64,000 nt of DNA, taken from assembly GCA_950097015.1 (NCBI GenBank), contig CATNEN010000038.1, forward strand, positions 23,511,001-23,575,000. The letters run 5' to 3'. Within the stretch, counting starts at the first letter, position 1, and every line of letters starts with the position of its first letter. The notes under the pieces are model-generated. The model did no database searches. It worked only from the letters and a program-made list of their open reading frames with translations, and had not been told where the DNA came from. The stretch is from Macrostomum hystrix. Its lineage: Eukaryota > Platyhelminthes > Macrostomidae. This document shows positions 44,701 through 56,700 of the stretch, piece after piece. Made by a program: the position numbers and the translations under genes.

Positions 44701-47700
44701 GAATGAACTGTCTTAATCCCCAAGACCCCTAACGACCCTCATGCCTTAGTTGCAGCCGAGGTAACCATGCCAGTGTGACTTGAATTTAATTGATTCTCTG
44801 TGTCGCTCAGTGGTTAATATTGATTGCCCCAGCTATAATGCTAAAAGATAATCTAATAGCCGTGTGAACTGAAGCTATTTGAAATTATATAAAGTGTATT
44901 GCTTAAGGGCACGATTTGTTTTGAAATAGGGTAGGATTCGAACTCTCGACCTCTACAAGCTCCTCTATTTGCTAATAGGAAATTTTGCGTACAGTATAAC
45001 GACAAAATGTTTACAGATTGCAATCGCCTTGGCATTACCGGTTTCTGTTGGCAGTCTAACGTAGATTGTGGCCGCAAACTCTGCCACTCCGGCGACATTG
45101 CTAGTCCTACAGGTGTACATACCAGTGTGACTCCGGTCGATCTTCGCGATGTACAGACTGGACCCGATGTCTGTGATTTGAAATGTGCTTCGTATGAGAA
45201 AGATAAAATATTTATATTAAATACGAATAGGATAATATTCAAAAATCTATGATTGACTCGATGGGATAAACATGACAGATTAATGATGATTTTAATGAGA
45301 TGAACATGAAATATTTTCTATGGATTCGATAGGATAAAACTAATATATAATCGATAGATTTGATTTGATAATACTGATGGATTATCGATGGATTTAATGA
45401 GATAAAACTGATGGATTATCGATGGATTTGATTGGATAAAATTGCTGGATTATCGATGGATTTAATGAGATAAAACTGATGGATTATCGATGAATATGAT
45501 TGGATAAAACTGATGGATTATCGATGAATATGATTGGATAAAACTGATGGATTATCGATGAATATGATTGGATAAAACTGATGGATTATCGATAGATTTG
45601 ATAGGATAAAATTGATGGATTATCAATGGATTCGATAGGATAAAATTGATGGATTATCGATGGATTTAATGAGATAAAACTGATGGATTATCGATGAATT
45701 TGATAGGATAAAATTGATGGATTATCGATGGATTTGATTGGATAAAATTGATGGATTATCGATGGATTTGATAGGATAAAACTGATGGATTATCGATGAA
45801 TTTGATAGGATAAAATTGATGGATTATCGATGGATTTGATTGGATAAAATTGATGGATTATCGATGGATTTGATAGGATAAAACTGATGGATTATCGATG
45901 AATTTGATAGGATAAAATTGATGGATTTGATGGGATAAAACTGCTAGATTATCTATCGATTTGATAGGATAAAATTGATGGATTATCGATGGATTTGATA
46001 GGATAAAACTAATGGATTATCGATGGATTTAATGAGATAAAACTGATAGATTATGCGTAGACCACACACAGGTGCAAGGCGTAGATAATCCATTTTGTTT
46101 TTGCGTATAGCACAGAATATTTAATCTCAACCCTTTTGAGACTTCGGGTATGCAATTTTTTGGGTAGGATGAGAAAAGTTTCTCATTGATTTAATCTTTT
46201 TCCCTCCAACGAACCCACTGCACCTATACATACATTGTGGCTGTACAAGCTTGCCAGCAGTGGATGTGGGACATTTTTGCCCGCTTCATTGATCCCACCA
46301 GGTCCGCCCTGACCGGCGCTTGTCGTTCCGATCTGATTTCCAATTTCGATTGTCGCATATATATAAGGAAGCACGGATGAAGTATTTGTGGATGAGCTAG
46401 AGCTAGTTAGACGGGGAAGAGATGGCCCAAATTGAACCAGATGGCGTGTTCCCGATCGTTCGAGTCCCGTTGCAATCTGGTTCGCTCACCCTACCGGATT
46501 ACGTAACTTACTGCTCAAACTCATTTGAGTAGCCTCCACCCCACCAACAATCGAAGCCGGCAGCGTCGTGTACAGATGGACTTGGCTTTTTCGAATTAAT
46601 TCAACTGGCTGGCAGGACTTGGATCATGTCGACTGGGTGACGGAGTGACACGCGAGATGAGAGAACGAAAAAAGTTTTTTCATAGAACGGAATTAATTTC
46701 GCCACATATCTCTAATTTAGTTAACTAACTAAATTGTAACTAAGGCTGCAAATGAGTTTTTTCCGTATGCCAACACGATACATTTTGTCGAGAATTTTAG
46801 AATTCTAGTTTATTTGATTACTTGATCATTCTGCTTTTGATGCATTGAATTTCCTGAATTAATGAATTAATAATTCTCAATTTATTGATTCATCATTCTA
46901 AACTGATGCATTGATCAGCCTACATTGATGCATTGATCAGCCTACATTGATGCATTGATCAGCCAACATTGATGCATTGATCAGCCAACATTGCGCTCAC
47001 CAGTTTTTTGCACTATAACATCCGCGCCAGCTCCTTGTACATCGCTGACAGGAGCTCCATTGAATAGCCAGCTGAGTCCGCCCTGAAGTCCTGGTCCGCC
47101 GCCGGTGACGTCACAGTCTAGCCTCGCCGATTCGCCCAGTCGACGTACCAATATCGAGGGCTTCACCTGGACGAAGGGCGGCGCTGGAGAACAGGGGCGA
47201 TGATGATTTGAGGTGGGATTGGCTTCAACTGAGCATGAGTTCTAGAATCTAGACAAAGTGAGACTTAGAGTGAGATAGAGAGAGGTAGTGTGAGGCAGAG
47301 TGAGGTAGAGTGAGATAGAGTGAGATAGAGTGAGGTAGAGTGAGTTGAGTGAGTTGAGTGAAGCAGAGTGAGATAGAGAGAGGTAGAGTGAGTTGAGTGA
47401 GGCAGAGTGAGTTGAGTGAGAAGAGTGAGATAGAGAGAGGTAGAGTGAGTTGAGTGAGGCAGAGTGAGTTGAGTGAGTTGAGTGAGGTAGAGTGAGTTGA
47501 GTGAGGTAGAGTGAGTTGAGTGAGGTAGAGTGAGTTGAGTGAGATAGAGAGAGGTAGAGTGAGTTGAGTGAGGCAGAGTGAGTTGAGTGAGGCAGAGTGA
47601 GGCAGAGTGAGAAGAGTGAGGTAGAGTGAGATAGAGTGAGATAGAGTGAGGTAGAGTGAGTTGAGTGAGTTGAGTGAGGTAGAGTGAGTTGAGTGAGGTA

Positions 47701-50700
47701 GAGTGAGTTGAGTGAGGTAGAGTGAGTTGAGTGAGGTAGAGTGAGTTGAGTGAGATAGAGAGAGATAGAGAGAGGTAGAGAGAGATAGAGTGAGGCAGAG
47801 TGAGTTGAGTGAGGCAGAGTGAGTTGAGTGAGAAGAGTGAGATAGAGAGAGGTAGAGTGAGTTGAGTGAGGTATAGTCAGGTAGAGTGAGGTAGGGTGAG
47901 GTAGAGTGAGGTAGAGTGAGGTAGGGTGAGGTAGAGTGAGGTAGGGTGAGGTAGAGTGAGGTAGGGTGAGGTAGAGTGAGGTAGAGTGAGGTAGAGTGAG
48001 GTAGAGTGAGGTAGAGTGAGGTAGGGTGAGGTAGAGTGAGGTAGAGTGAGGTAGAGTGAGTTGAGTGAGGCAGAGTGAGTTGAGTGAGAAGACTGAGATA
48101 GAGAGAGGTAGAGTGAGTTGAGTGAGTTGAGTGAGGCAGAGTGAGTTGAGTGAGAAGAGTGAGATAGAGAGAGGTAGAGTGAGTTGAGTGAGGCAGAGTG
48201 AGTTGAGTGAGAAGAGTGAGATAGAGAGAGGTAGAGTGAGTTGAGTGAGTTGAGTGAGGCAGAGTGAGGCAGAGTGAGATAGAGAGAGGTAGAGTGAGAT
48301 AGAGTGAGGCAGAGTGAGTTGAGTGAGGCAGAGTGAGTTGAGTGAGGCAGAGTGAGTTGAGTGAGAAGAGTGAGATAGAGAGAGGTAGAGTGAGATAGAG
48401 TGAGGCAGAGTGAGTTGAGTGAGAAGAGTGAGATAGAGTGAGACAGAGTGAGTTGAGTGAGAAGAGTGAGATAGAGTGAGGCAGAGTGAGAAGAGTGAGA
48501 TAGAGTGAGGCAGAGTGAGTTGAGTGAGAAGAGTGAGATAGAGTGAGGCAGAGTGAGTTGAGTGAGATAGAGTGAGGCAGAGTGAGTTGAGTGAGAAGAG
48601 TGAGATAGAGTGAGGTAGAGTGAGTTGAGTGAGAAGAGTGAGATAGAGTGAGGTAGAGTGAGTTGAGTGAGGTATAGTCAGGTAGAGTGAGGTAGAGTGA
48701 GGTAGAGACAGGTAGGGTGAGGTAGGGTGAGGTAGAGTGAGTCGAGTGAGGTAGAGTGAGGTATTGAGCAAGCTGAGCTCACCAACAACAGATAAGGCAA
48801 CACGGGAGCACAGCCTTGGCCACAAGCTGCTGCAGCACTTGTAGACACCCGAGTCAAACTGGTTCGGATTTTCGATTGGCAGAGTTGATGAATTTGCGCC
48901 AATAATTTCTATGAAATCTCGTCGAGTCCATCGGATCGATTCGGCTGGGCCGAGGGGCGAACCCAGTGGACAGGTGAGGTCGACAGACTGACCGCTTTCT
49001 GACGGGATCAGGTGAGACCTTTGCGACCCAGCCAGTGTCTCCTTGGGTAGAGCTGTAAGAAGTGAAAGGTTGACATTTTGAGAATAGACTTCTTGGCGAC
49101 AGGCAAGCATTTCAATGAAAGTTAAAAATCCGCCAACTAGAGGCGGGATATTTCGACCTGAGAAAAAAAGAGTTCGTTTTGACAACCGTTTCGACAGTCG
49201 GAGACAATCGATGACAAATTTGACAATCGGTGACAAATTTGACAATCGATGACAATTTCGACAATCGATGACAATTTCGACAATAGATGACAATTTCGAC
49301 AAACGGAGACAATTTCGAAATCCGGTGAAAATTTTGACACCTCAGGGACGATTTCGACAATCGGTGACAATTTCGACAATCGGTAAACATTTCGACAATC
49401 GGAGGCAGTTTCGACAATCTGTGACAATTTCGACAATCGGTGACAATTTCGACAATCGGTGACAATTTCGACAATCGGTGACAATTTCGACAATCGGTAA
49501 ACATTTCGACAATCGGAGGCAGTTTTGACAATCACTGACAATGTCGACAATCAATGACAATTTCGACAATCGATGACAATTTTGACAATCGGTGACAATT
49601 TTGACAATCGGTGACAATTTCGACAATCGGTGAAAATTTCGACAATCGGTGACAATTTTGACAATCTGTGACAATTTCGACAATCGGAGACAATTTCGAC
49701 AATCGGTGACAATTTTGACAATCTGTGACAATTTCGACAATTGGAGACAATTTCGACAAACTGTGACAATTTCGACAATCGGTGACAATTTCGACAATCG
49801 GTGACAACTTCTCACACAGTGCTAACAAGGACTGCAATACTGTAACAATTTTTCTTTCAGTGATCTCGGGGAGTGAACTCACATTAACTCGAAGGCCAGG
49901 CAAAACTTTTAAATTAATTTTTTTATATAAAAATTCGATGAAATCAATCAAATGACCTGCTTATTCTAAACTAATTTCACCTGGAAAAACATAGTGCTAA
50001 AGCTCTAAAGCAAATCTTACGTGACTGAGTCATCGACAGCTCAGAAGTCCGTCAATCAATTCCCTGGCTTCTTCTTTCAGAACACGCGAGAAAAAGTCTG
50101 CGAAAATCTTTTTTCACGCATCACCTGATTTCACCCTTACCTCCAATAAACCATCCCTATGGCTTATCCCTGCTAATGGGATAACTTAATTTAGTTTGTC
50201 CCACGAATCTATATCCCCAGCAGGCCTTCCCAAAAGCAGATCTGTTCCCTGTATCCATGCATTCCAGAGCTGACAAATATCGAAGAAGATCCTCCAAAAA
50301 AAATTTCCAACACGCTGTTGGCAACCATCCCTAGCAACAGCGTTCTAGACACACTAGGCAAAAAAACTACGTATAGAAAATGTCTTTGCTTTTATAAACA
50401 CACTATAAATTAAGCGAGCCCATTATCCTCTGCCATTGCCAACACCAGGCATCAAAGAGACACACGCGGACACAAAAGAGTATCAATATGTTATTTTTTG
50501 CTTCAATCAGTACGGTTTTTTTTTGTATGACGCTTATAATTAGATTATCTGTCGTGTGATGGCGAAAAAGTATCAAAATGTGATTAATTTGCCAAGACTA
50601 ACCCAGAAATCTCACTTCTAATCTACTTAAATTTAGCCTCTTAGCTATATTTCAACACCCACCTCACCCCACTCTAATAAATCTCGTTCCTAATGTACTC

Positions 50701-53700
50701 TGAACTCAGCCACCTGGCGTAAATGTACATTCATACCCTTTCTAAGCACCCACCTCACGCCACTCCAAGAAATCTCGTTCCTAATGTACTCTGAATTCAG
50801 CCACTTGGCGTAAATGTACATTCATTCCCTTTCTAAGCACCCACCTCACGCCACTCCAAGAAATCTCGTTCCTAATGTACTCTGAATTCAGCCGCTTGGC
50901 GTAAATGTACATTCATTCCCTTTCTAAGCACCCACCTCACGCCAGCCATAGAATCTCATTCTTAATGTATCTTATGAGGCCGTCTTATCTTATTAGCGAT
51001 AAAACTAGCAGCCGTGTTTCCTAAAACATATACATAATTATGCGGTTCCATGTACTTAAAAATGTTATGAAAGGAAAAAAGTCATGTTAACATTCTCTAA
51101 TGGCTGTGTATAGCTAACTGTATGATTTATGTTTTCACTCTCGGGGACAATAACAGTGATGGGGAGAGATCAGGATAGGAATTTAGACACGGTTGCGGGG
51201 ACAGTTTTACGAATCCTCAGATACAATATACGAGTAACCGTAATACGAATACTCGTAGTAACCGACTGCCTTCTGTGGCCCAAATAATTGTCACCAGCCT
51301 GTTATATTCCCTGTTCGATAGTAACAAGCGGGCTTTACTTGACTTAATTTAAAGTACACAATTCACATGTTATGTACTTTTATCGTTGCACCCAACTCGC
51401 GCCACCCGCTCTCCGTCTTCCCCGTATTGATCAATCAGTATCTAGGATGTGAAATATAGGCATGCGACTTACTTAAAGCCTCCGCCAATCGTATTCTGTC
51501 AACGCCATCGCCGCGATTTTTGCCTAGCAACCTGTTAGCAACCTCTTTCGAGCAGTCCAGTTTTGTTAGTTTCTGTACCAGTTCCAGCTCGGAAACTCGG
51601 CCATTCGAGTTCAAATCCAGGTAAGCAAAGATCCTGTCCATAATTTGCGGTGCGTCTGAAAATTTTAAAAATAGTAGGCAGTCTGGTTTTCTGGAATAAT
51701 GTCTAACAGTTTTTGCTGAGCTGTATGTCTAACCTCGTGTCAAGCAAACGAGGTTGTGTCTAACATTTTAAAGGTGTGACTAACATTTTTGCTTCACATC
51801 TAACATTCTTAGTCGTGTCTAACATTCTAAAATCTTATCTATAACATTCTTAATCGTGTCTAACATTCTAAAATCTTATCTAACATTCTGAAATCTTATC
51901 TAACATTCTGAAATCGTGTCTAACATTCTGAAATTGTGTCTAACATTCTAAAATCTTATCTAACATTCTGAAATCGTGTCTAAGCTTCTAAAATCTTATC
52001 TAACATTCTGAAATCGTGTCTAACATTCTGAAATCTTATCTAACATTCTGAAATCCTATCTAACATTCTGAAATCGTGTCTAACATTCTAAAATCCTATC
52101 TAACATTCTGAAATCGTGTCTAACATTCTAAAATCTTATCTAACATTCTGAAATCGTGTCTAACATTCTGAAATCTTATCTAACATTCTGAAATCGTGTC
52201 TAACATTCTAAAATCGTGTCTAACATTCTGAAATCGTGTCTAACATTCTGAAATCTTGTCTAACATTCTCAAATCGTGTCTAACATTCTCAAATCGTGTC
52301 TAATATTCTGAAATCGTGTCTAATATTCTGAAATCGTGTCTAATATTCTGAAATCGTGTCTAATATTCTGAAATCGTGTCTAATATTCTGAAATCCTATC
52401 TAACATTCTGAAATCGTGTCTAACATTCTGAAATCGTGTCTAACATTCTGAAATCGTATCTAACATTTTGAGACTGTGTCAGACATGTTTAGCTGTCTTT
52501 CCAACACTTCTATGATATTATTTATCAAAAAAAACATAACAATGAAACCTTTTCCACTGGTTTTGTAGTCTGAGCAGCCTTTCTTGAGACCCGATTTCTG
52601 GCACTGCAGAGTCATGAGACCAGATCTCAAACTGGTCACAACTGCCGATGTCTCGCTAATGTCGCAATTGATTTTTAGTTTATTCATTAGCGCTGGAAGA
52701 TTAAATAAGGACGTTAATTGTTATTTGAGTCTCAGTGATTGAAATAAGAAGCATGCAAAATAAGTAGACATGATCGCGAAAGAATGAGTGAGTAGGTGGG
52801 TGAGAAGGGTGAGAAGGGTGAGAAGGGTGAGAAAGTAGAGAGAGGTGGGTGAGAGAGTAGATATAGGATGGGTGGGAGAGTAGGGAGAGGATGGGTGGGA
52901 GAGTAGGGAGAGGATGGGTGGGAGAGTAGGGAGAGGATGGGTGGGAGAGTAGGGAGAGGATGGGTGGGAGAGTAGGGAAAGGATGGGTGGGAGAGTAGGG
53001 AGAGGATGGGTGGGAGAGTAGGGAAAGGATGGGTGGGAGAGTAGGGAGAGGATGGGTGGGAGAGTAGGGAGAGGATGGGTGGGAGAGTAGGGAAAGGATG
53101 GGTGGGAGAGTAGGGAGAGGATGGGTGGGAGAGTAGGGAAAGGATGGGTGGGAGAGTAGGGAGAGGATGGGTGGGAGAGTAGGGAGAGGATGGGTGGGAG
53201 AGTGAATAGAGATGCATGCCATATCATACTTTAAATAAGACTAAAGAAAAAGTACTTTAAATTGAGTACCGACTGTTAAAGAAGGAGAAGCAGCTACTGA
53301 ATGCTAAGAAAGGTTTACCGTTTGCCTTAGCCTCTTCATATATTTAGAGTTAGAGAAAAAACGAATTTGAGTTGAATATCAGAGGCCTAATTACCATTCA
53401 AGTAATGGTGATGGATATCTCATATCACTTAATGCAAATTATCAGGATAATAAAAAGTCTAACTCAATTGAAAAAAGGAGTTTTGAGAAGCTCAGAAATC
53501 CCAAAACAAAATCCCATAGCTACGGAGTCAAGCAGTTAATTTATTTGGAGAATTAATTGAAATTTGTCTCCCATGGGCATTTAAAATGATTGCTACGAAG
53601 TATGTGGGTAGCGGGTCTGGTCTACAGAATTCTGAGTTAAAACTGACTAAATAGGTTTATTTGGAACTTACGATCTGAGGCTTAGAGTTTAAGTTTTGTA

Positions 53701-56700
53701 TAGTCACGATTTTTTTGTTGGCTGATTCAGATGATTTGAGAAATGAAAAAAAACGAAAAAACAGGAAAAAGTGATTAAATGGGAGTTAAATTGGAGAAAA
53801 GTGACTCAAATGGGAGAACAGTGGCTCAAATGATTGAAAGTGACTCACATGGGGAAACAGTGACTCAAATGGGAGAAAAGAGACTCAAATGGGAGAACAG
53901 TGGCTCAAATGATTGAAAGTGACTCACATGGGGAAACAGTGACTCAAATGGGAGAAAAGAGACTCACAAGGGAGAACAGTGACTCAAATGGGAGAACAGC
54001 GACTCAAATGGGAGAAAAGTGACTCAAATGGGAGAAAAGTGACTCAAATGGGAGAAAAGTGACTCAAATGGGAGAAAAGTGACTCAAATGGAGAAAAGTG
54101 ACTCAAATGGGAGAACAGAGACTCAAATGGGAGAACAGAGACTCAAATGGGAGAAAAGTGACTCAAATGGGAGAAAAGTGACTCTAATGGGAGAAAAGTG
54201 ACTCAAATGGGAGAAAAGTGACTCAAATGGGAGAAAAGTGACTCAAATGGGAGAACAGGGACTCAAATGGGAGAACAGAGACTCAAATGGGAGAAAAGTG
54301 ACTCAAATGGGAGAAAAGTGACTCAAATGGGAGAACAGAGACTCAAATGGGAGAACAGAGACTCAAATGGGAGAACAGAGACACAATTGGGAGAACAGAG
54401 ACTCAAATGGGAGAAAAGTGACTCAAATGGGAGAACAGAGACACAATTGGGAGAACAGAGACTCAAATGGGAGAACAGAGACACAATTGGGAGAACAGAG
54501 ACTCAAATGGGAGAACAGAGACTCAAATGGGAGAACAGAGACTCAAATGGGAGAGCAGTGACTCAAATGGGAGAAAAGTGACTCAAATGGGAGAACAGAG
54601 ACTCAAATGGGAGAACAGAGACTCAAATGGGAGAACAGAGACTCAAATGGGAGAACAGAGACACAATTGGGAGAACAGAGACTCAAATGGGAGAAAAGTG
54701 ACTCAAATGGGAGAAAAGTGACTCAAATGGGAGAACAGAGACTCAAATGGGAGAACAGAGACTCAAATGGGAGAGCAGTGACTCAAATGGGTGAAAAGTG
54801 ACTTAAGTGATGAAAAGTGACTCAAGTGATGAAAAGTGACTCAAATGGGAGAACAGAGACTCAAATGGGAGAAAAGTGACTCAAATGGGAGAAAAGTGAC
54901 TCAAATGGGAGAAAAGTGACTCAAATGGGAGAAAAGTGACTCTAATGGGAGAACAGAGACTCAAATGGGAGAAAAGTGACTCAAATGGGAGAACAGTGAC
55001 TCAAATGGGAGAAAAGTGACTCAAATGAAAGAAACAGAGACTCAAATGGGAGAGCAGAGACTCAAATGGGAGAAAAGTGACTCTAATGGGAGAAAAGTGA
55101 CTCAAATGGGAGAAAAGTGACTCAAATGGGAGAAAAGTGACTCTAGTGATGAAAAGTGACTCAAATGGGAGAAAAGTGACTCAAATGAGAGAAAAGTGAC
55201 TCAAATGGGAGAACAGTGACTTAATTGGGAGAAAAGTGACTCAAATGGGAGAAAAGTGACTCAAATGAGAGAAAAGTGACTCAAATGGGAGAACAGAGAC
55301 TCAAATGGAAGTCATGGCATGCTGTTAAAGTGAGGGAATGTCTTGGTAATGGAATAAAATCGAGGAAAATTTGATAATTGTGATGGAATCGATTTTAGGC
55401 GAAGCAAATGGGATAAACGAGAAATAAAAACAATCGAGAATCTAAGAATCCATTCAGTTTGTTACATTTCTAAAAAATAAATTCAAGATACGCATTTGAC
55501 CGTAATTCAATTTTTGGATTCACAAACTATTTCTACTTTCAATGAATTTTAACTACCCTAAGGTAGCTTTTATGTGAGGTTTTGAATACATGAATATTAA
55601 ACAGACTCGACTAGAAACAAAAATGTTATAGCTGAAAATATTACTACCCAGATATTTCAAGGCCACGCCCAAAATCCTAGTAATCACCTAAAGGAATTCC
55701 CGATTGTTTTAATCTGACTGAATAGGAACAATTTCAAGCATAAATAGTTTAATTTTTTTTTCTTTTTTGCTCAAAATGCATTATGTGGTTCAGAAATGCT
55801 CACTAGCTGTCTCATCACCCACTGACTCATCTCTCACTGTCTCATCTCCCACTGTCTCATCTCCCACTGTCTCATCTCCCACTGTCTCATCTCCCACTGT
55901 CTCATCTCCCACTGTCTCATCTCCCACTGTCTCATCTCCCACTGTCTCATCTCCCACTGTCTCATCTCCCACTGTCTCATCTCCCACTGTCTCATCTCAC
56001 ACTGTCTCATCTCCCACTGTCTCATCTCCTACTGTCTCATCTCCCACTGTCTCATCTCCCACTGTCTCATCTCCAACTGTCTCATCTCCCACTGTCTCAT
56101 CTCCCACTGTCTCATCTCCCACTGTCTCATCTCCCACTGTCTCATCTCCCACTGTCTCATCTCCCACTGTCTCATCTCCCACTGTCTCATCTCCCACTGT
56201 CTCATCTCCCACTGTCTCATCTCCCACTGTCTCATCTCCAACTGTCTCATCTCCCACTGTCTCATCTCCCACTGTCTCATCTCCCACTGTCTCATCTCAC
56301 ACTGTCTCATCTCCCACTGTCTCATCTCCTACTGTCTCATCTCCCACTGTCTCATCTCCCACTGTCTCATCTCCAACTGTCTCATCTCCCACTGTCTCAT
56401 CTCCCACTGTCTCATCTCCCACTGTCTCATCTCCCACTGTCTCATCTCCCACTGTCTCATCTCCCACTGTCTCATCTCCCACTGTCTCATCTCCCACTGT
56501 CTCATCTCCCACTGTCTCATCTCTCACTGTCTCATCTCCCACTGTCTCATCTCCCACTGTCTCATCTCCCACTGTCTCATCTCCCACTGTCTCATCTCCC
56601 ACTGTCTCATCTCCTACTGTCTCATCTCCCACTGTCTCATCTCCCACTGTCTCATCTCCAACTGTCTCATCTCCCACTGTCTCATCTCCCACTGTCTCAT

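Noticed and set aside
46183-46374. Extra coding exon in FSTL-like intron 6
   Set aside because: Short open frame with no matching phase-1 splice pair, and joining exons 6 and 7 directly gives a continuous Ig2 domain.
46380-46500. tRNA-like stretch with gttcgagtcccg in FSTL intron 6
   Set aside because: Only the T-arm-like word is convincing; no second copy in the window and no pairing stems, so it was not listed.
47242-49302. 686-codon minus-strand frame
   Set aside because: Only the Ig1 exon (49,052-48,783) is real; the rest is repeat on either side. Splice sites and phases exclude read-through as the main product.
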